Of a DNA stretch of 64,000 nucleotides, positions 35,142-44,472 are shown piece after piece; within the stretch, counting starts at the first letter, position 1; every line of letters starts with the position of its first letter. The DNA is from Limnohabitans sp. T6-5 (lineage in GTDB: Bacteria; Pseudomonadota; Gammaproteobacteria; Burkholderiales; Burkholderiaceae_C), in NCBI RefSeq assembly GCF_003063315.1, contig NZ_NERV01000003.1, positions 682,001 to 746,000 on the forward strand, given 5' to 3'. A program made the position numbers and the translations under genes. The notes under the pieces are model-generated. The model did no database searches and had not been told where the DNA came from. It worked only from the letters and a program-made list of their open reading frames with translations.

Positions 35142-38123
35142 ATGACCGCCCAATTCCAATACACCCGCTTGGCGTACCAGGCCCAAGCGGTGAACAGCAT
35201 TTTTGAGGTGTTTGCCGATGTGCGCTTTGTTGCGCCCAAGAGTGTTCATGCCAATCCGACTTATGTGGCGCATGAGGCGTCCAAGACGATTCTCGCCAAC
35301 ATTGAGCGGATACGGACCGAAAACCATGTGCAGGCGGGTGAGGTGACGGTGGCAGGTTCAGTGACGCCCGCTTTGTCCCTGGATGTGTTGATGGAGACGG
35401 GTACGGGCAAGACCTTCACCTTCATCGAGACGATTCACCGGCTGCACCAGAAATACCAGCTGTCCAAGTTCATCGTGCTGGTGCCCAGCAATGCCATTCG
35501 GCAGGGCACGGTCAAGAGCTTGCAGTCCACCGCGGATTTTTTTGCCAAGGAATACAACAACCAGAAGATCAATGTCTTCAATTACTCTGACAAGACGGTA
35601 AAGGGCTTCATTCACGCGGCCAACATGGGTATTTCGGTCATGGTGGCCACATACCAGTCGTTTGCAGGGGATGGCCGGATCATCAACAAGCGCGGGGTGG
35701 AGTCCAACCTTTTTGGCCAGGCCAAAAGCTACATGGAGGCACTGGCCGCCATTCGGCCCGTGCTGATCATTGACGAGCCGCACCGCTTTGACGGCAAGGT
35801 GGTCAAAGAGTATTTGCCCAAGTTCAACCCACTTCTCACCATCCGGTTTGGGGCCACTTACAAACGTGACGAGTTCAAAAACCTGGTTTACACACTGGAC
35901 AGTCTGGAGGCTTTTCGCCAGCGGCTGGTCAAAGGCATCACAGTAGATACCGTGGGCACTGGGTCCACGATGGCGCAAACCCTGTGTTTGCAGCAAGTCA
36001 CGGGCACCGCCAAAGAGCGTTTGGGGCATGTGAGTTACCAGACAGCCGCGGGCAAAGCTGCCACCACAGAGCTCAAAGCCAAAGACAACTTGGGCGAAAA
36101 AACCGGTCTGGCTTATCTGGATGGTCATGTGGTGGAGAGCGTGACGACCAAGGAGCTGGTGTTCACCAATGGCTTTGCCTTGCCGCTGGGCGAGGCCACG
36201 GCTTACGGCATGCTGGCCGATGAGGTGCAGTCGCTGTTGATCCAGTGCACGGTGGCCAACCACTTTGAGCGGGAACAGGCCTTGTTCAAGCGCGGCATCA
36301 AGGCCATCAGTTTGTTTTTCATTGATGCGGTGGCCAAATATTTGCCAGATGGGCAACGGCCCGCCGTGTTGCGCGAAACGTTTGAGCGCCATTACAAGGC
36401 TGAATTGGCCAAGGTATTGGCCGATGCCGATCTGGACCCGGATTACCGTGCTTATCTGGAGCGCACGGCAGAGGATGTGGGCAAGGTTCACAAAGGGTAC
36501 TTTGCCCGCTCGCACAGCGAGAAGGGTGAAGAGGAAGCCATCAAGCTGATCTTGCAGGAGAAAGAAAAGCTGTTGTCTTTCGACACCGACTTGCGCTTCA
36601 TCTTTTCGATGTGGGCGTTGCAAGAGGGTTGGGACAACCCCAATGTGTTCACCCTGTGCAAGCTGGCCCCCAGTAACTCCAAGATCACCAAGCTGCAACA
36701 AATTGGCCGGGGTTTGCGCTTGGCAGTGAACCAGAGGCTGGAGCGGGTGCATTCTGACGATGCCGCGTTTGACGAGATCAACGATTTGGTGGTGGTGGTG
36801 CCCGCCAGCGAGGGCGATTTTGTTCGGGCTATTCAAAGCGAGATCACTGAGCACAGTGTCAAGCGTGTGGCGGGCGTGTTTGACGATGCCGTTTTGGCCG
36901 AATTTGGCGTGGCGGCGAGCACGCGCCAGGCCAACAAGGTGTTGGATGCCTTGGCGGGTTTGGGCCTGATTGCGCTGGATGACATGTCGGGGCAGGCCAC
37001 GGTACTTTGGCAACGTCCGCAGTACCAGGCTCAGCGCGAGGTGATTGTGGCGGCACTGAACAAAGTGACAGGCATGACGCCAGAAAATGTGCAGAACATG
37101 CTGCGTTATCTGGATTTGTACTTTGATGGGGCAGGGCAAGTCAAAGCCAAAAAGAACAAACAAACACCTGTATTGACGATCAACCCCGGTCAATATCAGA
37201 AGTTCAAACACCTGTGGCAGAACCTGAACCGTCATGCGGTGCTGCGCTACGAGCTGGACACGGAGCAGCTCAAATTGAATGTTCTGGCCAGCATTGAACG
37301 CAACTTCAATGTGCGGGCTTTGTCTGTCACTGTCACCACGACTTCAGGGGTGCAAAACCTGCACCAAGCGACGGCAACGCAAGGCGAATACACGATCAAG
37401 CCGCATTCGGTTTACACGTTGGCTCAGTTTGTGCGCGAGCTGGCCAATATGACGCGCCTGTCCATGCACACGGTCAGTGACATTTTGTGTCGCATGCCCG
37501 CCGACAAGTTTGCGAAGATCAAGGACAACGAAAATCGCGCCTTGCTCAGCCTTCGAGATTTGATTCAAAAGTGCATTCATGCGCTGGTGGTGAACAAACT
37601 TTGCTACGACTTGCGCGAGATCCGGGTGCAAACCTCTTTGACCGACAAAAATGGCCAGTTGCTCAAGACCATTCCTTTGTCGCTTTGTGGTGTGGAGGCG
37701 CATGACGTGGTCAATCCGGCGGTGCGGGAGCGGTCCTTGTACAAAGAGCCATGGATGCCGGTGGACAGTCAGATTGAGCGCTACACGGTCGATGAATCCA
37801 ATCACCAGCGGATCACGGTGTTTGCCAAGCTGCCCAAGATCAATATTCCAACGCCGCTGGGGAATTACAACCCGGATTTTGGCTACGTGATTGAGCAAGA
37901 AGGACAGGCTCAAGCCTTGTATTTGGTGGTTGAAACCAAAGGCTATGACAACCTGCAAGAAATCCCTGACCCGGAACGATGGAAGATCGACAGCGCCAAG
38001 CATTTCTTTGCTGCGTTGAAACAGCATGGCGTTGATGTGCATTACAAGACCAAGATCAATCAAGACACTTTGGCTCAGCTCATGATAGAGATTGATCCCG
38101 CCATCGGTGGCGCCAGAGATTAA
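35142..38123 (+). CDS. res: type III restriction endonuclease subunit (Res)
   Basis: A 993-residue superfamily 2 helicase-nuclease. Motif I 'METGTGKTFTF' is at 84-94, motif II 'LIIDEPHRFDG' at 208-218 (DEPH rather than DEAH) and motif VI in 'QQIGRGLRLAV'. The C-terminal nuclease domain shows 'YNPDFGYV' (Asp about 912) and 'LVVETKGYDN' (Glu931, Lys933), a complete PD...ExK site. It needs Mod for target recognition and cuts after translocation along DNA. Start ATG 35142 follows the small partner gene by 9 bases, so all four genes can be one operon. Confidence 0.95.
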   Translation: MTAQFQYTRLAYQAQAVNSIFEVFADVRFVAPKSVHANPTYVAHEASKTILANIERIRTENHVQAGEVTVAGSVTPALSLDVLMETGTGKTFTFIETIHRLHQKYQLSKFIVLVPSNAIRQGTVKSLQSTADFFAKEYNNQKINVFNYSDKTVKGFIHAANMGISVMVATYQSFAGDGRIINKRGVESNLFGQAKSYMEALAAIRPVLIIDEPHRFDGKVVKEYLPKFNPLLTIRFGATYKRDEFKNLVYTLDSLEAFRQRLVKGITVDTVGTGSTMAQTLCLQQVTGTAKERLGHVSYQTAAGKAATTELKAKDNLGEKTGLAYLDGHVVESVTTKELVFTNGFALPLGEATAYGMLADEVQSLLIQCTVANHFEREQALFKRGIKAISLFFIDAVAKYLPDGQRPAVLRETFERHYKAELAKVLADADLDPDYRAYLERTAEDVGKVHKGYFARSHSEKGEEEAIKLILQEKEKLLSFDTDLRFIFSMWALQEGWDNPNVFTLCKLAPSNSKITKLQQIGRGLRLAVNQRLERVHSDDAAFDEINDLVVVVPASEGDFVRAIQSEITEHSVKRVAGVFDDAVLAEFGVAASTRQANKVLDALAGLGLIALDDMSGQATVLWQRPQYQAQREVIVAALNKVTGMTPENVQNMLRYLDLYFDGAGQVKAKKNKQTPVLTINPGQYQKFKHLWQNLNRHAVLRYELDTEQLKLNVLASIERNFNVRALSVTVTTTSGVQNLHQATATQGEYTIKPHSVYTLAQFVRELANMTRLSMHTVSDILCRMPADKFAKIKDNENRALLSLRDLIQKCIHALVVNKLCYDLREIRVQTSLTDKNGQLLKTIPLSLCGVEAHDVVNPAVRERSLYKEPWMPVDSQIERYTVDESNHQRITVFAKLPKINIPTPLGNYNPDFGYVIEQEGQAQALYLVVETKGYDNLQEIPDPERWKIDSAKHFFAALKQHGVDVHYKTKINQDTLAQLMIEIDPAIGGARD

Positions 38124-38288
38124 GCGTCCATCATTTTGGAGAGCCTTCGGGCTGACGCCAGGGCTGGCCGGGTGCTTTGAATCACGAAACGCATGTTTAC
38201 CCGCAGGCTTGAGCCTGTTCCTTTGCCTTAACATCCAAGCTCTTGCCCTTCGCGCTGCCTTTGTCCTTTTTGGGGGCCAAAATTCGCC
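38124..38288. other. gap between res and pncB
   Basis: 165 bases with no gene, no clear terminator and no attachment-site-like repeat. This is the right-hand junction of the restriction-modification locus. Confidence 0.4.
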
Positions 38289-39473
38289 ATGATCATCACC
38301 AGTCTGCTCGACACCGACCTCTACAAGTTCACCATGATGCAGGTCGTGCTGCACCAGTTTCCGGGTGCGCAGGTCGAGTACAAATTCAAGTGCCGCAACC
38401 CGGGCATACCTTTGGCCCCTTTTGTCAACGAGATCCGGCAGGAAATTCGTTCGCTGTGCAACTTGACCTTCACCGAGTCGGAGTTGGACTATCTGGGTTC
38501 ACTGCGTTTTATCAAAAGCGACTTTGTGGACTTTCTGGGCTTGTTCAAGCTCAACGAGAAATACATCCAGGTCACGGCCTTGCCCTCGGGTGAGATCGAC
38601 ATCACCATTCAGGGCCCTTGGCTGCACACCATCTTGTTTGAAATCCCGGTGCTGGCCATCGTCAACGAGGTGTATTTCCGCAACACCCAGAAAGTGCCCG
38701 ACCTGATGGAGGGGCGGCGCAGGGTGGATCAGAAGATCGCTCAATTGCAGGGCACTGGCCTGGAGACCCTCAAGATTGCCGATTACGGCACACGCCGCCG
38801 CTTTTCACGGGCCTGGCACGAAGAGGTGCTGCGCGTCTTGTCGGCCCGTCTGGGCACAGGCCCCGAGGGGCAGTTTGCGGGCACCAGCAATGTCTATTAC
38901 GCCTACCTGCTGGGTTTGACCCCCCTGGGCACCATGGCGCACGAGTATTTGCAGGCCGCGCAAGCGCTGGGGCCACGCTTGCGGGACAGCCAGGTGTTTG
39001 CCTTTGAGTCCTGGGCCAAGGAATACCGGGGCGACCTGGGCATTGCCCTGTCCGATGTGTACGGTTTCAACGCCTTCCTGCGCGACTTCGACATGTACTT
39101 TTGCAAGCTGTTCGATGGCGCACGGCACGACAGTGGTGACCCGTTCAGCTGGGGTGAACGCATGATCGCCCACTACCAGCTCAACCGGGTGGACCCCAAA
39201 ACCAAAACCCTGATCTTCAGCGACAGCCTGACGATTCCGCGCACCATCGAGCTGTACCAGCAGTTCCGGGGGCGCTGCCAGCTGGCTTTTGGCGTGGGCA
39301 CCAACCTGACCAACGATCTGGGCTACGAGCCGCTGCAAATTGTCATCAAGATGACCCGCTGCAACGGCCAGCCCGTCGCCAAGTTGTCAGACACGCCGGG
39401 CAAAGGCATGTGCGATGACGAAAAATACCTGGCCTACCTCAAGCAGGTGTTTGAGATCGACCAGACGGCCTGA
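38289..39473 (+). CDS. pncB: nicotinate phosphoribosyltransferase
   Basis: First enzyme of the Preiss-Handler NAD salvage route, joining nicotinate to PRPP. The 394 residues match the bacterial PncB length. The start '[20 protein letters not shown]' is the family N-terminus. '[18 protein letters not shown]' carries the regulatory phosphohistidine region, followed by 'GTSNVYYA' and '[19 protein letters not shown]'. It heads a run of closely spaced plus-strand genes (antiporter, dehydrogenase, rmuC, MFS). Confidence 0.97.
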   Translation: MIITSLLDTDLYKFTMMQVVLHQFPGAQVEYKFKCRNPGIPLAPFVNEIRQEIRSLCNLTFTESELDYLGSLRFIKSDFVDFLGLFKLNEKYIQVTALPSGEIDITIQGPWLHTILFEIPVLAIVNEVYFRNTQKVPDLMEGRRRVDQKIAQLQGTGLETLKIADYGTRRRFSRAWHEEVLRVLSARLGTGPEGQFAGTSNVYYAYLLGLTPLGTMAHEYLQAAQALGPRLRDSQVFAFESWAKEYRGDLGIALSDVYGFNAFLRDFDMYFCKLFDGARHDSGDPFSWGERMIAHYQLNRVDPKTKTLIFSDSLTIPRTIELYQQFRGRCQLAFGVGTNLTNDLGYEPLQIVIKMTRCNGQPVAKLSDTPGKGMCDDEKYLAYLKQVFEIDQTA

Positions 39474-39503
39474 GCCATCTTGAGTCAGCCCCCAGAGCTT
39501 CAC

Positions 39504-40832
39504 ATGAACTACCTCAAAATCGCCGTCCTGTTCGTCATCGCCGCTGTGCTCAACGCGCTAGCGCCTTGGCTGCTGCAGCGCATCGCGCAGCTGGGCGGCA
39601 CCGAGACCGCCATCGCCTCCACTTTGTGGTGCTTGAGTCTGTTTTTGGGTTTTGGCTGGGCCTGCAGCAAAGTGGCCGAGGGCACGGTTTTTCCGAGCTT
39701 CACCATACAACTGCTGATCGGCATCGTGCTGCACGACGCGCTGGCGCCCCTGTCGGTGGAGCTGGCTTTGGCGGTGGTGGTCTGCACCGCGCTGGCGGCG
39801 GTCATCCTCAAGTCCGGTGGCGACGAAATCGACCGCAAAGCCTTTGTGAAGATCGCTTTCCCGACCCTCATGATCGCAGTGGTGGGCTACTTGATCACGT
39901 TTTTCATCACCTACGCACTGCTGCTGGCGCTGGGGTTGGCGGGCAACACGGCCGCCCTGTTGGCGGCCATTTTGGGCTCGACCGATCCGGCGGCCCTGAT
40001 CCCGACGCTCAAACAGTTGACCATCAAACCCGAGTACCGCCGCGTCTCGGACATGGCCGTGGCCGAGAGTGCGCTCAACGACGCGGTGGGCGCCATCTTC
40101 ACCTCGGCCATCGCGGCCATGGTGCTGGGCGGCATGAAGCTGGACAACATGGGCGGCCTGGCGGGTGGACTTTTCAGCGCCGACAACCTGATGCTTTTGG
40201 GGCAGCAGTTTTGGTGGGGCACGGTGGCGGGCATCGTGGGGTGGCTTTGCATGTACGGCTTTGATTGCTATAAGGCCACGCACCATGCGAGCGGGGCCGA
40301 CGAGCCGATGTACGACTTTGCCATTGCCCTCGCCGGGCCGCTGGTGACCTTCATGTTCGCGCAGCTCATCCACGGCAATGGTTTTCTGGCCGCCTTCATC
40401 GCGGGCTTGCTGGGCAACTTCAACCGCGGCTCCAAGGCCTTCCATTCGCTGATCCACAGCATGGAAACCAAGATCGAGAGCATCGCCAAACCCACCATCT
40501 TCATGATGGTCGGGCCTTTTGTAGCCTTGCCTGACTTGGTCAACACCGCCGGGCTGGGCTTGGCAGTGGCCCTGCTGTTCATGCTGGTGGCCCGTCCGGT
40601 GGCGGTGATGGTCTCGCTGCTGCCCACCCGCATCAGTTTCAAAGAAAAATTGTTTTTGTGCGCCGTGCGCGAGACGGGGGTGATCCCGGTGGTGCTGGCG
40701 GTGATGACGGTGGCCCAGTTTCCGCAGATGACGCAACTCATGCCGCTGACCGCCTGGGTGGTCATCTGGACGCTGACGCTTCTGCCCGCCATCACACCCT
40801 GGTGGTCGCGCAAGCTGGGTATTTTGGAATGA
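39504..40832 (+). CDS. cation:proton antiporter (CPA1/NhaP-type)
   Basis: A 442-residue membrane protein with about twelve hydrophobic segments. The motif 'AAILGSTDPAALIPTLKQ' (about 154-171) is the Asp-containing core of Na+/H+ antiporters, and 'AVAESALNDAVGAIFTSAI' (about 188-206) supplies the conserved Glu/Asn-Asp pair. It probably exchanges Na+ or K+ for protons. I use ATG 39504; a TTG at 39480 in frame is an alternative. It begins 30 bases after pncB. Confidence 0.9.
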   Translation: MNYLKIAVLFVIAAVLNALAPWLLQRIAQLGGTETAIASTLWCLSLFLGFGWACSKVAEGTVFPSFTIQLLIGIVLHDALAPLSVELALAVVVCTALAAVILKSGGDEIDRKAFVKIAFPTLMIAVVGYLITFFITYALLLALGLAGNTAALLAAILGSTDPAALIPTLKQLTIKPEYRRVSDMAVAESALNDAVGAIFTSAIAAMVLGGMKLDNMGGLAGGLFSADNLMLLGQQFWWGTVAGIVGWLCMYGFDCYKATHHASGADEPMYDFAIALAGPLVTFMFAQLIHGNGFLAAFIAGLLGNFNRGSKAFHSLIHSMETKIESIAKPTIFMMVGPFVALPDLVNTAGLGLAVALLFMLVARPVAVMVSLLPTRISFKEKLFLCAVRETGVIPVVLAVMTVAQFPQMTQLMPLTAWVVIWTLTLLPAITPWWSRKLGILE

Positions 40833-40849
40833 ATGAAAGAGAACAAGAC

Positions 40850-41833
40850 ATGAAACCCAAGATTTTGGTCGCGTGCCCGATATTTGAAGATGTGCTGGCT
40901 GGCCTGCGCGAGCATTTTGATGTCACCGACAACCAGGCCGGTGAAAGCTGGAGCAAAAGCGAATGGATGGCGCGTTTGTCGGGCCATGTGGGTGCCTTGA
41001 CCGTGGGGGCCAACCCGGTGGATGCCCAGGTGCTGGCTGCCAACCCTCAAGTGCGCATCGTCGCCAACATGGCCGTGGGTTACAACAATTTCGATGTGCC
41101 CGCCATGACGGTAGCTGGCGTGCTGGCCACCAACACCCCTGATGTGCTGACCGAGACCACGGCTGATTTTGGCTTTGCTTTGCTCATGGCCACGGCCCGA
41201 CGCATGGCTGAGAGCGAACACTACCTGCGTGCCGGACTTTGGAAAAATTGGCGCTATGACATGTTTGCCGGGGCCGAAGTGCATGGCTCGACCATCGGCA
41301 TCATCGGCATGGGCCGCATCGGGCAGGGCATTGCCCGCCGCGCCGCGCACGGTTTTGGCATGAAGGTGATCTATCACAACCGCTCACGCCTGAGCCCCGA
41401 TCTGGAGGCCGAGTGCAAAGCCAGCTACATGAGCAAAGAAGCGCTGCTCAAGACGGCAGACCATGTGATGCTGGTGGTGCCCTACAGCGCCGAATCGCAC
41501 CACACCATTGGCGCAGCAGAACTGGCCATGATGAAACCGACCGCCACCCTGGTGAACATTGCGCGCGGCGGCATCGTGGACGATGCGGCCCTGGCGACGG
41601 CCTTGCGTGAGCAGCGCATCGCGGCGGCAGGCCTGGATGTGTTCGAGGGCGAGCCTGCCGTGCACCCTGATTTGCTCACCGTGCCCAACGTGGTGCTCAC
41701 GCCCCACATTGCCAGCGCCACGGTCAAAACGCGCCGCGCCATGGCGCAGTTGGCGGCCGACAACCTGATCACCTATTTCAGCCGTGGACAAGCCTTGACG
41801 CCTTTGAACACCGTGCCTGGGCGTGCCGCATGA
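40850..41833 (+). CDS. D-2-hydroxyacid dehydrogenase (glyoxylate/hydroxypyruvate reductase GhrB-like)
   Basis: A 327-residue NAD(P)-dependent oxidoreductase. The nucleotide-binding 'GIIGMGRIGQGIARRA' is near 147-162. The catalytic Arg lies in 'LVNIARGGIVDDAAL', the Glu in 'AAGLDVFEGEP' and the His in 'VVLTPHIASAT', so the triad is complete. It likely reduces glyoxylate or hydroxypyruvate. I chose ATG 40850; an ATG at 40829 overlapping the antiporter stop is an alternative. Its stop overlaps rmuC (ATGA). Confidence 0.92.
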   Translation: MKPKILVACPIFEDVLAGLREHFDVTDNQAGESWSKSEWMARLSGHVGALTVGANPVDAQVLAANPQVRIVANMAVGYNNFDVPAMTVAGVLATNTPDVLTETTADFGFALLMATARRMAESEHYLRAGLWKNWRYDMFAGAEVHGSTIGIIGMGRIGQGIARRAAHGFGMKVIYHNRSRLSPDLEAECKASYMSKEALLKTADHVMLVVPYSAESHHTIGAAELAMMKPTATLVNIARGGIVDDAALATALREQRIAAAGLDVFEGEPAVHPDLLTVPNVVLTPHIASATVKTRRAMAQLAADNLITYFSRGQALTPLNTVPGRAA

Positions 41834-43203
41834 ATGAGTGGGTATTGCTGGCGCTGGGGGGATTGAATCTGCTGGTGCTCCTGGTGCTGTTGCTTCGATC
41901 CCAAGCTGCACCAGACAACGGGGCGGACAAGACCGCTGAACAAACGGCCTGGCAACAGCAGCAGTTTGGTGCTTTGCAGGTGCAAACTGAGCGGTTGCAA
42001 CGAGAGCTGCGCACCGAAATCAGCCAGTCTGGTGTGCAGGGTCGGCAAGAAGCCATGCAGACGCTGACGTTGTTTCAGCAATCGCTTTTGCAACAAAGCG
42101 CTGAAGCCACCCGCACCCAAAACCAGCAGATTGACGCCTTGGCCCAACAGCTGGCCTTGCTGCAAAAAAGCCTGACCGACAGCCTGGCCCAACAGGTCAA
42201 TGCGCTGTCTGAGGCCAATGCCCGGCGCCTGACCGAGATGCGCGGCACCATGGAAACCCAGCTGGCGCAGTTGCAACAAAGCAATGCCGCCAAGCTCGAC
42301 GAAATGCGTCAGACCGTGGATGAAAAACTGCAGGCCACCTTGCAAGCCCGCTTGGGCGAGAGCTTCAAGCAAGTGGCCGACCGGCTCGAGCAGGTGCACA
42401 AAGGCCTGGGCGAAATGCACCACCTGGCGCAGGGCGTGGGCGACCTCAAACACCTGCTGACCAACGTCAAAACGCGCGGCATATTTGGCGAAGCGCAACT
42501 GGGCGCACTGCTCGAACAGGTACTCGCTCCGGAGCAATACGCCGAGCAGGTGGCCACCAAACCCGGCGACAAGAACCGCGTGGACTTTGCCATCCGCTTG
42601 CCGGGCCGCTCGGACAACGGTCAGCCCGTGTGGCTGCCGATTGACGCGAAGTTTCCCAACGAAGATTACGAGCGCCTGCTCGAAGCTCAGGGCCGCGCCG
42701 ACCCAGTGCAGGCCGAGCTGTGCGCCAGGGCATTGGAGGCGCGCATCAAGCTCGAAGCCCGGTCGATTGCCGACAAATACCTGGAGCCACCGCACACCAC
42801 CGACTTTGCGGTGATGTTTCTGCCCACCGAAGGCCTGTACGCCGAGGTACTGCGTCGTCCCGGCCTGATGGAAAGCCTGCAGCGCGACCACCGCGTGACG
42901 TTGGCCGGTCCGACCAACCTGATGGCCATGCTCAATGCGCTGCAAATGGGCTTCAGAACCCTCGCCCTTGAAAAGCGCTCCAGCGAGGTCTGGCACGTTT
43001 TGGGTGCGGTCAAGACTGAATTTGGAAAATTTGGTGATGTGCTGACCAAGGTGCGCAACCAGACCCAGACCGTGCTTAACACGCTCGACCAGGCCCAGAC
43101 CCGAAGCAATGTGTTGAACCGAGCCTTGCGGCAGGTCGATGCCTTGCCTGAGACTGCGGCACAGGCGCTGTTGCCTGGCTCGGCAGAAGAGGGCGCTGAG
43201 TGA
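41830..43203 (+). CDS. rmuC: DNA recombination protein RmuC
   Basis: A 457-residue protein with one N-terminal membrane anchor ('LALGGLNLLVLLVLLL', about 6-21), a long coiled coil rich in Gln and Leu to about residue 200, and a C-terminal RmuC domain. That domain carries 'TRGIFGEAQLGALLEQ', 'LPIDAKFPNEDYERL' and 'FLPTEGLYAEVLRRP', a PD-(D/E)XK-related fold where 'IDAKFP' corresponds to the catalytic strand. RmuC limits inversions and certain recombination events. Starts by ATGA overlap with the dehydrogenase gene and ends by GTGA overlap with the next. Confidence 0.95.
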   Translation: MNEWVLLALGGLNLLVLLVLLLRSQAAPDNGADKTAEQTAWQQQQFGALQVQTERLQRELRTEISQSGVQGRQEAMQTLTLFQQSLLQQSAEATRTQNQQIDALAQQLALLQKSLTDSLAQQVNALSEANARRLTEMRGTMETQLAQLQQSNAAKLDEMRQTVDEKLQATLQARLGESFKQVADRLEQVHKGLGEMHHLAQGVGDLKHLLTNVKTRGIFGEAQLGALLEQVLAPEQYAEQVATKPGDKNRVDFAIRLPGRSDNGQPVWLPIDAKFPNEDYERLLEAQGRADPVQAELCARALEARIKLEARSIADKYLEPPHTTDFAVMFLPTEGLYAEVLRRPGLMESLQRDHRVTLAGPTNLMAMLNALQMGFRTLALEKRSSEVWHVLGAVKTEFGKFGDVLTKVRNQTQTVLNTLDQAQTRSNVLNRALRQVDALPETAAQALLPGSAEEGAE

Positions 43204-44384
43204 GCCAAGAGCTGGCCCGCCTGATCGCAGGCCAGATTTTTTTACATGCTTGCATGGCGGGCATGCGCATGGCCACTCCATTGTTGGCCCTCAAGCAGGG
43301 CTACAGCGCCATGGCGGTGGGCGCTTTGCTCTCCTTGTTTGCCCTGACGCAGGTGTTTCTGGCCATTCCTGCCGGGCGCTACACCGATCGGCATGGCCTT
43401 AAAAAACCCCTGCGCTTCAGCATTGCCATCGCCAGCATCGGCGCCATGCTGTCGGCCATCTGGCCGGTGTTCCCGATGTTGTGCGTGAGCGCCCTGGCCT
43501 CGGGCGGCGCCACGGGCATGACCGTGATCGCCCTGCAGCGCCATGTGGGCCGTTCTGCCAAAGATGGCGTGGCGCTCAAAACTGCGTTCAGCTGGCTGTC
43601 GATCGGCCCGGCCATCTCCAACTTTTTGGGACCTGTGGTGGCGGGGCTGCTGATCGACCACGCGGGCACGCAAGCGGCCGACACCACAGGCTTTCAGGTG
43701 GCTTTTGCGGCCATGGCCTTGTTGCCGCTGGTGACGTGGTTTTGGGTGCGCCATGTCCAGGAACACCTGATCCAGCCTGCACCAGACAACGCAGCCCCAC
43801 GCAATGCACTGGACTTGCTGCGCGAGCCGCTCATGCGCCGACTCTTGATGGTCAATTGGCTGTTGTCGTCCTGCTGGGACGTGCACACCTTCGTGGTGCC
43901 CATCCTCGGGCACGAGCGGGGCTTCAGTGCCTCGGTGGTCGGTACGATTTTGGGCTCGTTTGCCATGGCCGCGGCCTTCATCCGGGTGTGCTTGCCGTGG
44001 CTGGCGCGCCATGTGCATGAGCACCAGATCATCACCTTCGCCATGGTGGCGACCGGGCTGCTGTTTGGCCTTTACCCCTGGCTACCCAACGCCTGGGCCA
44101 TGGGGGCCTGCTCGGTCACGCTGGGCCTGGTGCTGGGCAGCGTGCAGCCCATGATCATGAGCACCTTGCACCAGATCACCCCGGCCCACCGCCAGGGCGA
44201 GGCGCTGGGCCTGCGGCTCATGAGCATCAACGCGTCCAGCGTGTTGATGCCCACGCTCTTTGGCGCGGCCGGGGCCATTGCGGGCGTTGCGCCTGTGTTC
44301 TGGGTGGTGGGCACGGCAGTGGGCTGGGGCTCACTGCTGGCCTGGAAACTGCGACCGGAGCGCACCCACTCACCCTCATCGTAG
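43200..44384 (+). CDS. MFS transporter
   Basis: A 394-residue, twelve-helix transporter. The loop 'PAGRYTDRHGLKKPLRF' (about 59-75) is the MFS signature between helices 2 and 3. GTG start overlaps the rmuC stop (GTGA), so its reading is tied to rmuC. The stop codon TAG is the TAG of a REP head (GTAG at 44381-44384), so the C-terminus ('HSPSS') may have been set by insertion of that element. The substrate is unknown. Confidence 0.9.
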   Translation: MSQELARLIAGQIFLHACMAGMRMATPLLALKQGYSAMAVGALLSLFALTQVFLAIPAGRYTDRHGLKKPLRFSIAIASIGAMLSAIWPVFPMLCVSALASGGATGMTVIALQRHVGRSAKDGVALKTAFSWLSIGPAISNFLGPVVAGLLIDHAGTQAADTTGFQVAFAAMALLPLVTWFWVRHVQEHLIQPAPDNAAPRNALDLLREPLMRRLLMVNWLLSSCWDVHTFVVPILGHERGFSASVVGTILGSFAMAAAFIRVCLPWLARHVHEHQIITFAMVATGLLFGLYPWLPNAWAMGACSVTLGLVLGSVQPMIMSTLHQITPAHRQGEALGLRLMSINASSVLMPTLFGAAGAIAGVAPVFWVVGTAVGWGSLLAWKLRPERTHSPSS

Positions 44385-44472
44385 GTCGGCGGTCCAAGGC
44401 CCCGGCCAATGCGAGTGGAATGGCAGCGTCTTTTCAAGCGGCAGATGCCGGACTCTGCGAGTGCCGACCTAC
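44381..44472. repeat. REP-like family A inverted pair containing two stop codons
   Basis: The plus unit 44381-44406 is GTAGGTCGG, C, GGTC-CAA-GGCC, CCGGC. The minus unit 44447-44472 is GTAGGTCGG, C, ACTC-GCA-GAGT, CCGGC. The TAG of the left head is the stop of the MFS gene (44382-44384). The TAG of the right head is the stop of the convergent LOG-family gene (44471-44469). The 92-base element therefore is the whole intergenic region. Confidence 0.85.

Noticed and set aside
35358-37235. A 625-codon minus-strand frame opposite res
   Set aside because: Antisense shadow. Res has complete helicase and nuclease motifs.
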